Shown: in pieces, positions 7,527 through 14,754 of the stretch
Layout of the letters: each line of letters starts with the position of its first letter
Numbering within the stretch: position 1 is the stretch's first letter
Origin: Sulfurospirillaceae bacterium
GTDB taxonomy: Bacteria > Campylobacterota > Campylobacteria > Campylobacterales > Sulfurospirillaceae
Length of the DNA stretch: 17,778 nucleotides
Direction of reading: 5' to 3'
NCBI GenBank assembly: GCA_028705785.1
Contig: JAQWCT010000021.1
Span: 1 to 17,778, forward strand
The notes under the pieces: model-generated
What the model was told of the DNA's origin: nothing
Seen by the model: only the letters and a program-made list of their open reading frames with translations
Database searches by the model: none
Position numbers and translations under genes: made by a program

Positions 7527-7572
7527 ATACACTCCTTAGGCAATTTAATAGCCACTTAATTCTAGAGATGGT

Positions 7573-7578
7573 ATTATA
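7573..7578 (-). promoter_or_regulatory. -10 element of tyrA
   Basis: On the minus strand this reads TATAAT, 46 bases upstream of the tyrA ATG, preceded by TTTTTAGATATTTTGAAA, a T-rich upstream region. The 92-base tyrA-bamA gap must also hold the bamA promoter, whose position I could not fix. Confidence 0.5.
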
Positions 7579-7618
7579 TTTCAAAATATCTAAAAATACT
7601 ATTCTAGGGTTTATCAGA

Positions 7619-9844
7619 ATGAAAAAAATAGCCATATTGTCTTTAATTACTGCTTCTTATTTGTGTGCGGCTACGCTTAATAGTCTCAAATTTGACGGCA
7701 TGATCCATCTTTCTCCAGAAAGCGCGTCAGAGCTGATCGATATGAAAGCAGGGGATGTTGTGGATATCGAAAAAATCGATAAAGCCATCAAAATATTATA
7801 CAAACAAAATTATTTTGAAGATGTTTGGATAGAAGAAGTTGGTGAAGGAAATCTTGTTGTACATGTAAAAGAAAAGCCTGTAGTTGCCAAGATAGATTTT
7901 TTAGGTATCGGGGATAATGATAAGGATGAAGTTGCAAAGCTTGCAAGTATTAAAAAAGGTGAAGTTTACGACCAAGAAAAAGCAGAACTCTCAAAGCTTA
8001 AAATTATCAAATTTTTTGAAGATAAAGGTTATTTTGACTCAGTTGTTGAGATAAAAACAGAACCTTTAAATGAAAAGCTTTCTTTATCGCTTGATTTCGT
8101 CATTAACCGTGGTGAAAATATTATTATTAAAACAGTTGATCTTTGTGGGGCTAAAGAACTTAAATACAAAGATGTTGAGCCAAATATCGCGAATAAATCT
8201 GAAGAGATGCTTCCTTGGCTATGGGGTTTTAATGATGGTAAGTTGAGATTGAGTGATCTAGAAAATGATTCTGCAAGAATTAAAGATGTTTATATGCAAC
8301 ATGGATATCTTGATGTTGATGTGACTCAGCCATTCCTAAAAACCTATCTTGATAGTTATACTGCCAATTTAGTTTATGGAATTATAGAGGGAGAACAATA
8401 CAAAGTAGGGACAATCAATATAGAAATAGCCGAAAATATGATTGATGTTAAGGCTGTTATTGATGAGATGTTCTTACAAAGTGGTAAGGTATTTAATGTC
8501 GCGAAACTTCGTAAAGATATGACATTGATTGAAACTAAAGTTGCAGACCTTGGTTATGCTTTTGTTAAAATTTCCCCTGATATTAAAAATGATAAAGAAA
8601 AGCATTTAGCAAACATCACTTATCGTGTAATGCCAGGTGAAAAAGTAACAATTAATAGTGTAAGAATTGCTGGCAATAGTCGAACGATTGATAGAGTTGT
8701 AAGAAGAGAGATTTTTCTTGCCAATGGTGATCAATATACAAGAACAGATGTCACTGATTCTAAAAGCGCACTCAAACGAACAGGTTATTTTGAAGATGTA
8801 GAAATAAAAGAAGAGCGATTAAGTAAGAATACAATGGACTTAGTGGTAAATGTTAAAGAAGCTTCTACAGGTTCTATTGGTGGCGGTATTGGGTATGGTT
8901 CTTCTGATGGCTTATTGTTGAGTGCAAGCCTTTCTGATGGTAATATTTTTGGGTCTGGCCTTAGAGCAGGTATTGATATTGAACGATCAGATAGCGAACT
9001 TAATGGCGCAATTTCTTTAGCAAATCCAAGGCTTTTTGACTCTATTTATAGTTTAAGTGGAAGAATTTATGCTTCTCAAAGTGATTATTACTATTATGAT
9101 GAAGAGAAGCAAGGGTTTAATATCGTGCTTGGGCGAAAGTTAGGTCGAAATTGGGGTGCTTCTATAGGGTATATTTTAGAGCAATCTAAACTTTCTGATG
9201 TTTCTTCTACTATAGATACAAATACTTATACTTTGGAAAGAACACTTAAAAGCTCTATCGTTCCAGCTCTTTCTTTTAATAATACCGATGACTTTTATCT
9301 TCCAAGAACAGGTATAGCAGCGAGTACAAGTGTTGAATTTGCAGGACTTGGTGGAGAAGAAAAATTTATTAATAATGTGAATAAGTTCGCAATTTATTAT
9401 GGTCTTCAAGATTTGATTGATTATGACTTGATTTTACGATACAAAGCTCAGTTTAAATATTTGGCAATGAATGACGCAGATGCTAAATATTCTTATGGAG
9501 AGAAGTATTATATGGGTGGTATTCGAACGATTAGAGGATATGAATCTAACTCTATTTCACCTAAAGATACCAGCGGAAATCTCATCGGCGGAAATATGAT
9601 GTTTGCAAACTCAGTCGAAGCAAGCTTTCCTTTGATAGAGAGACTTAAAATGAGGGGCGCGATATTTTTTGATTATGGTTTTATTGGAGAAGATAATCTT
9701 GATATTAAACGCGCAGGAACAGGTATGGCTCTTGAATGGATTTCACCTTTAGGTCCAATTGGATTAGTGTTCTCACAACCAGTTCTAGATGAAGCAGGGG
9801 ATAGAACAGCCTCGTTTGAATTTACTATCGGACAAAAATTTTAA
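7619..9844 (+). CDS. bamA: Outer membrane protein assembly factor BamA (Omp85)
   Basis: This 741-residue protein inserts beta-barrel proteins into the outer membrane. A signal peptide covers 1-17 (KK, hydrophobic core, likely cleavage after LCA). Five POTRA domains follow over about residues 18-410, each ending with the usual hydrophobic-aromatic pattern (for example QNYFEDV and TGYFEDV). The 16-strand barrel fills the rest and ends in phenylalanine (TIGQKF), the outer-membrane targeting signature. The conserved loop-6 motif is IRGY at 638-641. The frame is open to an ATG at 7472, but those 49 extra residues lie inside tyrA and precede an obvious signal peptide. The chosen ATG has only a weak AGGG at 7606-7609. 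The gene is essential in other proteobacteria. Confidence 0.96.
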   Translation: MKKIAILSLITASYLCAATLNSLKFDGMIHLSPESASELIDMKAGDVVDIEKIDKAIKILYKQNYFEDVWIEEVGEGNLVVHVKEKPVVAKIDFLGIGDNDKDEVAKLASIKKGEVYDQEKAELSKLKIIKFFEDKGYFDSVVEIKTEPLNEKLSLSLDFVINRGENIIIKTVDLCGAKELKYKDVEPNIANKSEEMLPWLWGFNDGKLRLSDLENDSARIKDVYMQHGYLDVDVTQPFLKTYLDSYTANLVYGIIEGEQYKVGTINIEIAENMIDVKAVIDEMFLQSGKVFNVAKLRKDMTLIETKVADLGYAFVKISPDIKNDKEKHLANITYRVMPGEKVTINSVRIAGNSRTIDRVVRREIFLANGDQYTRTDVTDSKSALKRTGYFEDVEIKEERLSKNTMDLVVNVKEASTGSIGGGIGYGSSDGLLLSASLSDGNIFGSGLRAGIDIERSDSELNGAISLANPRLFDSIYSLSGRIYASQSDYYYYDEEKQGFNIVLGRKLGRNWGASIGYILEQSKLSDVSSTIDTNTYTLERTLKSSIVPALSFNNTDDFYLPRTGIAASTSVEFAGLGGEEKFINNVNKFAIYYGLQDLIDYDLILRYKAQFKYLAMNDADAKYSYGEKYYMGGIRTIRGYESNSISPKDTSGNLIGGNMMFANSVEASFPLIERLKMRGAIFFDYGFIGEDNLDIKRAGTGMALEWISPLGPIGLVFSQPVLDEAGDRTASFEFTIGQKF

Positions 9845-9869
9845 GATAAGAGAGAGTTTCTCTCTTATC
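9845..9869. terminator. Bidirectional hairpin between bamA and ppx
   Basis: GATAAGAGAGA (9845-9855) pairs perfectly with TCTCTCTTATC (9859-9869) around a three-base loop. T-rich DNA follows on the minus side (TTAAAATTTTTG) and a pyrimidine-rich tract on the plus side. It lies between convergent bamA and the phosphatase gene, so it probably ends both transcripts. Confidence 0.75.
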
Positions 9870-9875
9870 GCTTCT

Positions 9876-11342
9876 TTACTTAATAATAATAGCGAAAGAT
9901 GCAGGTTTAATAAGTTGTTTGATTTGTTCTTTAGCTAAAAAAAGTTTTTGATCTGCTTTAATAGTGAGCGTATGGTTTTCATAACTAAGTGCAATTTTCC
10001 CTCTACTTAAATCAGCATTAATAGCCTTTGCCAAAGAGAGTAAAAAACTAAGCCAACCTAGTGTTTGCATATCTGGCAAAATAGTTTTATAAGTCTCAAT
10101 ATCTTCGTCAGACGGTAATTTATTGGTATGATATTTAATCAAAATCGCAATGAGAATTTTTTGCTCGTGTGAAAATCCATAGTTTAAGTTATTAATAACA
10201 AAATAAAAACTATGAAGATTATTTTGGTAAAAACCAAGTTTAATACCAATATTATAAAGTTCTGCTGCAACAGAGAGTTCGAATTTATACTCTTGGGGGA
10301 GGCCATGCAGAGGGCTGAGAGCGTCAAAAAGTAAATTAGAGACCCGTTTAACATACAAATCATCTTTTTCATTAATGGTGAATCTATCTTTAATACTACG
10401 AAGACTTAGTTTAAAATGAGGGCTAAATTTATGTTTAGAAGATCGAAGTAAGTCGCATAAATAGGCACCTTCCCTCACGCCTGCACCACTAGTAATGACT
10501 TTGGTAGCGTGCAATATTTGATAGATGGATTGAAAGATAACGCATCCTTCTCGCATAGTATCATATCTATCTTTTCTCACACCTAGATTTTTAAGTCCTA
10601 ATACATCTGAATTGATAATAGACTCTATTAGCGGAGCATGATTTTCAATGTTGTATTCAAAGCCATGTACAGTTTTTAAAGGATAGTTTATCTTTTCCAT
10701 AACCATCTTCGATAAAGATCGAAGTGTTCCACCGATGCCTATGATCTCATCAGCATAAAATCTTGACGGAATATTTTCAATTTCCTTATTGATAGCAAGA
10801 CGGATGGTTTCTAAAGAACTTTTCTTATCAAAATAAAGCTCTTTTAGCCGGACAGTTCCTATATCTAAAGAGATAGTTTCAACGATATTTCCATTTTCAA
10901 TTTTAGCAAGTTCTGTAGAACCTCCACCAATATCAATAGTAACAGCATTTTGAATAGGCTTAAGATAGTTGATGGAGCCTACAGCCCCATAGTAAGCTTC
11001 TTTGGTGCCCTCGATAATTTTAATATTAATACCTAATTTATGATGGACTTGTTTAATGAATTCGCTAGCATTAGGAGCATCTCTAAGGGCTGAAGTGGCG
11101 ATACATAGGGTTTTGTTGCATTTAAGGCTTTGAATGATATGGTTAAATTCATCTAATGCACTAAAGGCTCTCTTGAGTGCGGCATCTTGGAGTACACCTC
11201 CATAATTATATGCACCCTCACCAATTCTTACACGACTTTTTGTTTCATTAATGAGGTGGAAAGCGAAGCTACTACTTTTTTCAAAGATTGCCATTCTTGC
11301 AGAGTTTGATCCTATGTCAATAATGGCAGTTCGCTTTGACAT
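9876..11342 (-). CDS. ppx: Ppx/GppA family phosphatase (exopolyphosphatase or pppGpp phosphohydrolase)
   Basis: This 488-residue protein belongs to the ASKHA-fold Ppx/GppA family, which removes terminal phosphate from polyphosphate or from pppGpp. The first phosphate-binding motif is IDIGSNSARM (8-17), the second DIGGGSTEL (137-145), and the likely catalytic glutamate is E115 in EGTKEA. The segment RYDTMREG (259-266) is also conserved. A C-terminal HD-like helical domain (about 310-440) makes it a long family member, and the last 40 residues are a small additional domain. Sequence alone does not separate Ppx from GppA. Its ATG shares one base with the stop of the ferredoxin gene fdxB (TAATG), so the two are translationally coupled. 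Confidence 0.85.
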   Translation of the reverse strand: MSKRTAIIDIGSNSARMAIFEKSSSFAFHLINETKSRVRIGEGAYNYGGVLQDAALKRAFSALDEFNHIIQSLKCNKTLCIATSALRDAPNASEFIKQVHHKLGINIKIIEGTKEAYYGAVGSINYLKPIQNAVTIDIGGGSTELAKIENGNIVETISLDIGTVRLKELYFDKKSSLETIRLAINKEIENIPSRFYADEIIGIGGTLRSLSKMVMEKINYPLKTVHGFEYNIENHAPLIESIINSDVLGLKNLGVRKDRYDTMREGCVIFQSIYQILHATKVITSGAGVREGAYLCDLLRSSKHKFSPHFKLSLRSIKDRFTINEKDDLYVKRVSNLLFDALSPLHGLPQEYKFELSVAAELYNIGIKLGFYQNNLHSFYFVINNLNYGFSHEQKILIAILIKYHTNKLPSDEDIETYKTILPDMQTLGWLSFLLSLAKAINADLSRGKIALSYENHTLTIKADQKLFLAKEQIKQLIKPASFAIIIK

Positions 11343-11593
11343 TATTCTTCGCTATTGAGTTGTTCAAATTTTAATTTTAACTCTTCCACACTCTCAATGT
11401 TGTCTGGATCTGGGGTAATGCACTCTACAGGGCAAACAGCGATACAAGAGGGTTCGTCGTAATGACCAACACATTCTGTACAAATATCTGGATCGATGAT
11501 GTAGATAGGATCAGACTCTTCTATTGCACCATTAGGACATTCATCTCTGCACGCATCACATGCGATACATTCTTCTGTAATCATTAAAGACAT
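11342..11593 (-). CDS. fdxB: 2[4Fe-4S] ferredoxin, FdxB/YfhL type
   Basis: This is an 83-residue ferredoxin with two [4Fe-4S] motifs: C9-x2-C12-x2-C15-x3-C19-P and C38-x2-C41-x8-C50-x3-C54-P. The spacing matches fdxA in this window, but the two differ elsewhere and this one has an acidic 29-residue tail (54-83). The second half, CTECVGHYDEPSC, is typical of YfhL-like ferredoxins. AGAGGAA (complement of 11601-11607) lies seven bases before the ATG. The gene follows the sensor kinase on the same strand after 58 bases and overlaps ppx by one base. I recall the same order cosR-fdxB-ppx in Campylobacter jejuni, without the kinase. Its electron partner is unknown. Confidence 0.88.
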   Translation of the reverse strand: MSLMITEECIACDACRDECPNGAIEESDPIYIIDPDICTECVGHYDEPSCIAVCPVECITPDPDNIESVEELKLKFEQLNSEE

Positions 11594-11622
11594 AATTTTT
11601 TTCCTCTTAAAATTTTGAAATC

Positions 11623-11628
11623 TTTATA
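11623..11628 (-). promoter_or_regulatory. Possible -10 element for fdxB-ppx
   Basis: On the minus strand this reads TATAAA, 29 bases before the fdxB ATG and preceded by TG, inside the 58-base gap after the kinase gene. It would allow fdxB-ppx to be transcribed independently of cosR. Read-through is equally possible, since no terminator lies in the gap. Confidence 0.4.
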
Positions 11629-11651
11629 CACTAAAAATACTTTAATAAAAT

Positions 11652-12962
11652 TTAAACAGCAATTTTTTTAATGGGTATGAGAAGTGAAGCAATTGTTCCT
11701 TGTCTATCAATTCTATTTTTAATAGAAATGGTAGCTCCTAGTGCATCAGCAGCACTTTTAGCCAAAAAAAGTCCAAGTCCAGCACCTGTTTGGTTACCGT
11801 AGCGTTTGAAAGGGGCAAAAAGATCCTTACTTTCATCAATACCAATTCCCTCATCGATGACGGATACATGAAATCCTTCTTTATCAGCGTAGGATTGTAT
11901 CGTTATTTTCCCCTCTTTAGGTGTAAATTTGATGGCATTTTGAACAAAATTTTGCAAAATATGCACTAATAGCGTTGGTTGTATCGTTATTTTATAATTA
12001 TTAGGAGTAATTTCTTCTTCAATATGCTTTTCTTCCATTTTAGCGAGGATAGTATAGTTGTTAGATTGTTCTTGTAAAAAGTGAATTAAGTCAATTTCTA
12101 TAGGTTTTTCAAACTGTGCACCCTCTTGCCTCCCAATTTCCAAAATATTGCTGATCATTTTATTCATTTCATTGATAGTTTGGTTGTTGCTTTTAATAGT
12201 GTCAATATATTTTTCATTGTCTCTTGGTTTTAAGAGGGTAACTTCATTTTTAGTTTTCATAACGGCTAGGGGTGTTTTAAGCTCATGAGCAGCCCCAATA
12301 AAAAGCTCTTTTTGAGAATTAACAAAAATTTGGATACGGTCTACAAGTTTATTAATACTATTTCCCAGTGGTTGAAATTCATTTGGAAGTGTTTTTATAT
12401 CAATGATTTGCAGAAAATTTTCATTCATAGTTGCTAATTTATGTGTTAAAGATCTAACAGGCAAGATAAGCATTCTTGATAAAAAGAGCGCATAAAAAAG
12501 TATTAAAAAAATAGCGCTAAGATTGATGATAAGAATATTTCTAAGAATTTTATCTAAGAGAATGTCAGTATTAGAAATATTTTTTGTAATTCCAATGAAG
12601 TTATGTTTGCGTTTTTCAAGAGGATAGTAAATCGTAAGAAATTTTTGTCCTTCTTTTTCACTATGTTCAAAAGAGACAACATTGCCTTGATTGACTCTGA
12701 TGGCAACCGTTACTTGGACATCGGAGGGATTATTAATAGAACTCAATGAGGGGTCAAAGATATTAACACCCATTCGCTCCAGCGAACTGGTGCGAGAAGT
12801 TGCAATAATGGAAGCTTGTTTAGTAAGTTCTTGGGTGATATCTTCGAAGATAGAGATTTTGATGTAATTGTAGAGAATAACAGAAAAGATAACAATTAGT
12901 GTCGCCGAAGCGGACACTAATTGGAGTATAAAACTATCTCTTATACTTTTTTGGGAAAACAA
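11652..12962 (-). CDS. Membrane sensor histidine kinase paired with CosR
   Basis: This is a 436-residue inner-membrane kinase. TM1 is about 12-34 and TM2 about 141-163, enclosing a periplasmic sensor of about 105 residues with no domain I recognise. A HAMP-like linker (164-215) leads to the phosphoacceptor H-box, FIGAAHELKTPL, with H226. The catalytic domain has an N-box (QNFVQNAIKFTP, 337-348), G1 DEGIGI (370-375) and G2 GAGLGL (393-398). All catalytic motifs are intact. The only workable start is TTG at 12960-12962, which overlaps the end of cosR by 22 bases, with no clear ribosome-binding site; translation is probably coupled. The overlap marks CosR as the likely partner. The signal is unknown; there are no cysteines in the protein, which argues against thiol sensing. 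Confidence 0.9.
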   Translation of the reverse strand: MFSQKSIRDSFILQLVSASATLIVIFSVILYNYIKISIFEDITQELTKQASIIATSRTSSLERMGVNIFDPSLSSINNPSDVQVTVAIRVNQGNVVSFEHSEKEGQKFLTIYYPLEKRKHNFIGITKNISNTDILLDKILRNILIINLSAIFLILFYALFLSRMLILPVRSLTHKLATMNENFLQIIDIKTLPNEFQPLGNSINKLVDRIQIFVNSQKELFIGAAHELKTPLAVMKTKNEVTLLKPRDNEKYIDTIKSNNQTINEMNKMISNILEIGRQEGAQFEKPIEIDLIHFLQEQSNNYTILAKMEEKHIEEEITPNNYKITIQPTLLVHILQNFVQNAIKFTPKEGKITIQSYADKEGFHVSVIDEGIGIDESKDLFAPFKRYGNQTGAGLGLFLAKSAADALGATISIKNRIDRQGTIASLLIPIKKIAV

Positions 12963-13612
12963 AATCGATAACCTCTTCGTCTCACTGTCTCAATAGTTGA
13001 GATTTCTAATGGTTTATCCATTTTTTGACGAATTTGGTTGATAGCTACTTCGATAACATTTGGGGTAACAAGTTCTGGTTCTTCCCAGATAGCGTCAAGA
13101 AGTTGCTCTTTAGAAACAATTTGATCACTGTGTCGTGCAAGGTGAGTAAGGACTTCGAAAGGCTTACCTTTAAGTTCAATCTCAATACCTTTATAAGTGA
13201 TTTTTTCTTCATCTGGATCGATAGTTAAATCATCGATTTTAATGACATTAGTGCCACCAAAACGAAGTCTAGCTTCGATTCGTGCAACTAAAATATCAAA
13301 ATCAAAAGGCTTTTTGATGTAATCATCAGCGCCTGATTTAAGTGCTTTGATTTCACTCTCTTTGTCATCTTTGGCAGAAATAACAACTGCTGCAGTGCGT
13401 GGAGATTTTTGTTTGATAAGGTTGATTAAATCAACGCCATCACCATCTGGAAGCATCCAATCTGTTAAAACAAGATCATAATTTCGAATGCCGATGTAAT
13501 ATTCAGCATCTTTATAGTTTTCTGAACTATCAGTTTGGTATCCAAACTCTTGCAGACCTTCTGCGATTGTTTTATTGAGGGTAATTTCATCTTCAACGAT
13601 TAAAATTCGCAT
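12941..13612 (-). CDS. cosR: OmpR-family response regulator, CosR/HP1043 orthologue
   Basis: This 223-residue DNA-binding regulator has an N-terminal receiver (1-115) and a C-terminal winged helix (about 123-220). The receiver has the full phosphorylation set: E7/D8, phosphoacceptor D51 in LTDWMLPDGDG, S79 and K101. The DNA-binding half is nearly identical to what I recall of Campylobacter CosR and Helicobacter HP1043 (KGKPFEVLTHLARH, VTPNVIEVAINQIRQKMDKP, VRRRGYRFCFP). The only cysteine is C218, at the position implicated in redox sensing of Campylobacter CosR. CosR is essential in C. jejuni and controls oxidative-stress genes including ahpC. AAGGA (complement of 13620-13624) lies seven bases before the ATG. 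A histidine kinase gene overlaps its 3' end, and folB precedes it. Confidence 0.93.
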   Translation of the reverse strand: MRILIVEDEITLNKTIAEGLQEFGYQTDSSENYKDAEYYIGIRNYDLVLTDWMLPDGDGVDLINLIKQKSPRTAAVVISAKDDKESEIKALKSGADDYIKKPFDFDILVARIEARLRFGGTNVIKIDDLTIDPDEEKITYKGIEIELKGKPFEVLTHLARHSDQIVSKEQLLDAIWEEPELVTPNVIEVAINQIRQKMDKPLEISTIETVRRRGYRFCFPKKV

Positions 13613-13628
13613 TATAAATTCCTTAATT

Positions 13629-13675
13629 GCTAAAATTTAAAGGGAATTGTACCATAATTTTAGCTAGATTTAAAG
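13629..13675 (-). promoter_or_regulatory. cosR promoter with flanking direct repeats
   Basis: On the minus strand an extended -10 TGGTACAAT contains TACAAT (complement of 13646-13651), 33 bases from the cosR ATG. Two near-identical repeats flank it: CTTTAAATCTAGC (complement of 13663-13675) and CTTTAAATTTTAGC (complement of 13629-13642). They lie 33-34 bases apart, about three helical turns. They look like regulator sites, possibly for CosR itself. Confidence 0.55.
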
Positions 13676-13691
13676 TTTTTTTAATAAAAAT

Positions 13692-14027
13692 TTAATTTTT
13701 CTTGAATTTTACTTTCAGTTTCACCGAAGCCATCGCATTTGGTAAAATGTCAGGTTTGGAAATTTTGAGGGTTATTTTTTGGATTTTTGGATGTAGAATT
13801 TTAATTTTTTGAATCAGGCTTTGAATTGCCTCTTCAAGAAGAAAATATTTTTCTTCTCTCAAATCATTTTCAATAAAATTACATAAAGCAGCATAATCAA
13901 TAAAATTTTCACCATCATAAGGATAAGTTATTTTAGCATTGATGATGACTCGTTGGAGTGTTTCTCTCTCAGTTGGCAAAATGCCTATAATATTCTTACA
14001 TGTAAGGTTTTGAATACAAATTTGCAT
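13692..14027 (-). CDS. folB: Dihydroneopterin aldolase
   Basis: This is a 111-residue enzyme of folate synthesis that cleaves 7,8-dihydroneopterin to 6-hydroxymethyl-dihydropterin and glycolaldehyde. Family features are the N-terminal strand and IIGILPTERE (13-22, conserved E20), DYAAL (44-48), LLEEAI (63-68, substrate-binding glutamate) and the C-terminal lysine in ISKPDILP (K91). It is slightly shorter than typical FolB (about 120). Its ATG shares one base with the plsY stop (TAATG), indicating coupled translation. The palindrome CTTACATGTAAG at 13995-14006 codes for LTCK at its N-terminus. The folB-cosR gap is 79 bases with no terminator, so cosR may also receive read-through. Confidence 0.85.
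   Translation of the reverse strand: MQICIQNLTCKNIIGILPTERETLQRVIINAKITYPYDGENFIDYAALCNFIENDLREEKYFLLEEAIQSLIQKIKILHPKIQKITLKISKPDILPNAMASVKLKVKFKKN
13995..14006. repeat. Palindrome CTTACATGTAAG inside folB
   Basis: This is one of four exact copies in the window of the 10-bp palindrome TTACATGTAA (others at 6680-6689, 14803-14812 and 16279-16288). It lies within the folB coding sequence. Confidence 0.7.
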
Positions 14028-14653
14028 TAGACGACTTTACTCTCCGTACCTTGAAAAAGTCTCATAATATTAGGGATGTGCTTGTAAACGATAATAAAAG
14101 CAATGATGAAAATAGGAGCATGTGTTTGAATAACATCAATATTAGGATGAATGATAAAAGAGGAGCCAATCAGTGTGGTGAGTGCAATAAGCGAAGATAA
14201 AGAGGAAACTTTCAAAGTTTTTCCTGCAAGAAACCATGCAACAAAGGCGATGGTGGTTTCAATAGGCAACATAAAAAAGAGTACACCAGCACCTGTAGCA
14301 ACACCTTTTCCCCCTTCAAATTTGAGGTAAGGGCTATAACAATGTCCTACAACAGCAAAAATAGCGATGGCCCACAATGTTTCTGCACTAAGTCCCATCA
14401 CGGTTGCAACGAGAAGTACAACAATACCTTTGAATGCATCAAGAACCACTGTGGTAATGGCGAGTTTTTTAGCTAACTTGGGATTTTCTTCTTTGAGAAC
14501 ACGCAAAACATTCGTAGCTCCAATGCTACCGCTCCCATCATTTCGGATATCTTTTCCCGTAAAACTTTTTGCTAAAAGAAGTCCAAAAGGAATTCCTCCC
14601 ACAAGATAAGCGATGATATAAAATTGAATATTGATGTTAAAGAGAAAATCCAA
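14027..14653 (-). CDS. plsY: Acyl-phosphate:glycerol-3-phosphate acyltransferase PlsY
   Basis: This 208-residue inner-membrane enzyme acylates glycerol-3-phosphate using the acyl-phosphate made by PlsX. Conserved loops are GSIPFG-like GGIPFGLLLAK near the N-terminus, GSGSIGATNVLRVL, and FEGGKGVATGAG. About five membrane segments are predicted. The frame opens at a TTG at 14692, but that codon is part of the promoter (TTGCTATACT). AAGGA (complement of 14660-14664), six bases before a second TTG at 14651-14653, marks the real start, giving MDFLFNINIQF. It is the first gene of the minus-strand run plsY-folB, divergent from nadA. Confidence 0.93.
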   Translation of the reverse strand: MDFLFNINIQFYIIAYLVGGIPFGLLLAKSFTGKDIRNDGSGSIGATNVLRVLKEENPKLAKKLAITTVVLDAFKGIVVLLVATVMGLSAETLWAIAIFAVVGHCYSPYLKFEGGKGVATGAGVLFFMLPIETTIAFVAWFLAGKTLKVSSLSSLIALTTLIGSSFIIHPNIDVIQTHAPIFIIAFIIVYKHIPNIMRLFQGTESKVV

Positions 14654-14682
14654 GATGCGTCCTTGAGCGTTAAGTTGACAAA

Positions 14683-14691
14683 AGTATAGCA
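14683..14691 (-). promoter_or_regulatory. Extended -10 promoter of plsY
   Basis: On the minus strand this reads TGCTATACT, an extended -10 with no good -35. The same nine bases form the -10 of the ndk-plsX-fabH operon at 3676-3684. The transcript would begin around 14676, just upstream of the AAGGA that sets the TTG start. Confidence 0.65.
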
Positions 14692-14718
14692 ATAATTTTG
14701 TTATTATTTCTTTAACGC

Positions 14719-14724
14719 TATAAT
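14719..14724 (+). promoter_or_regulatory. -10 element of nadA-nadC
   Basis: A perfect TATAAT lies 31 bases upstream of the nadA start. The best upstream hexamer, TTGTTA at 14698-14703, is at short spacing (15). The plsY -10 is 30 bases away on the other strand, so the two promoters are back to back and could compete. Confidence 0.55.
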
Positions 14725-14754
14725 CACCTTTTTATATACTTCAAGGAATATATT

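Noticed and set aside
7472..7618. N-terminal extension of bamA
   Set aside because: The extra 49 codons overlap tyrA on the other strand and precede a textbook signal peptide that begins at the ATG at 7619.
9176..9409. Minus-strand frame of 77 codons within bamA
   Set aside because: It is a shadow of the bamA barrel region with no ribosome-binding site and no recognisable protein features.
14693..14754. A riboswitch or NadR-type site upstream of nadA
   Set aside because: The leader from the TATAAT is only about 25 bases, too short for a riboswitch, and no clear inverted repeat is present.
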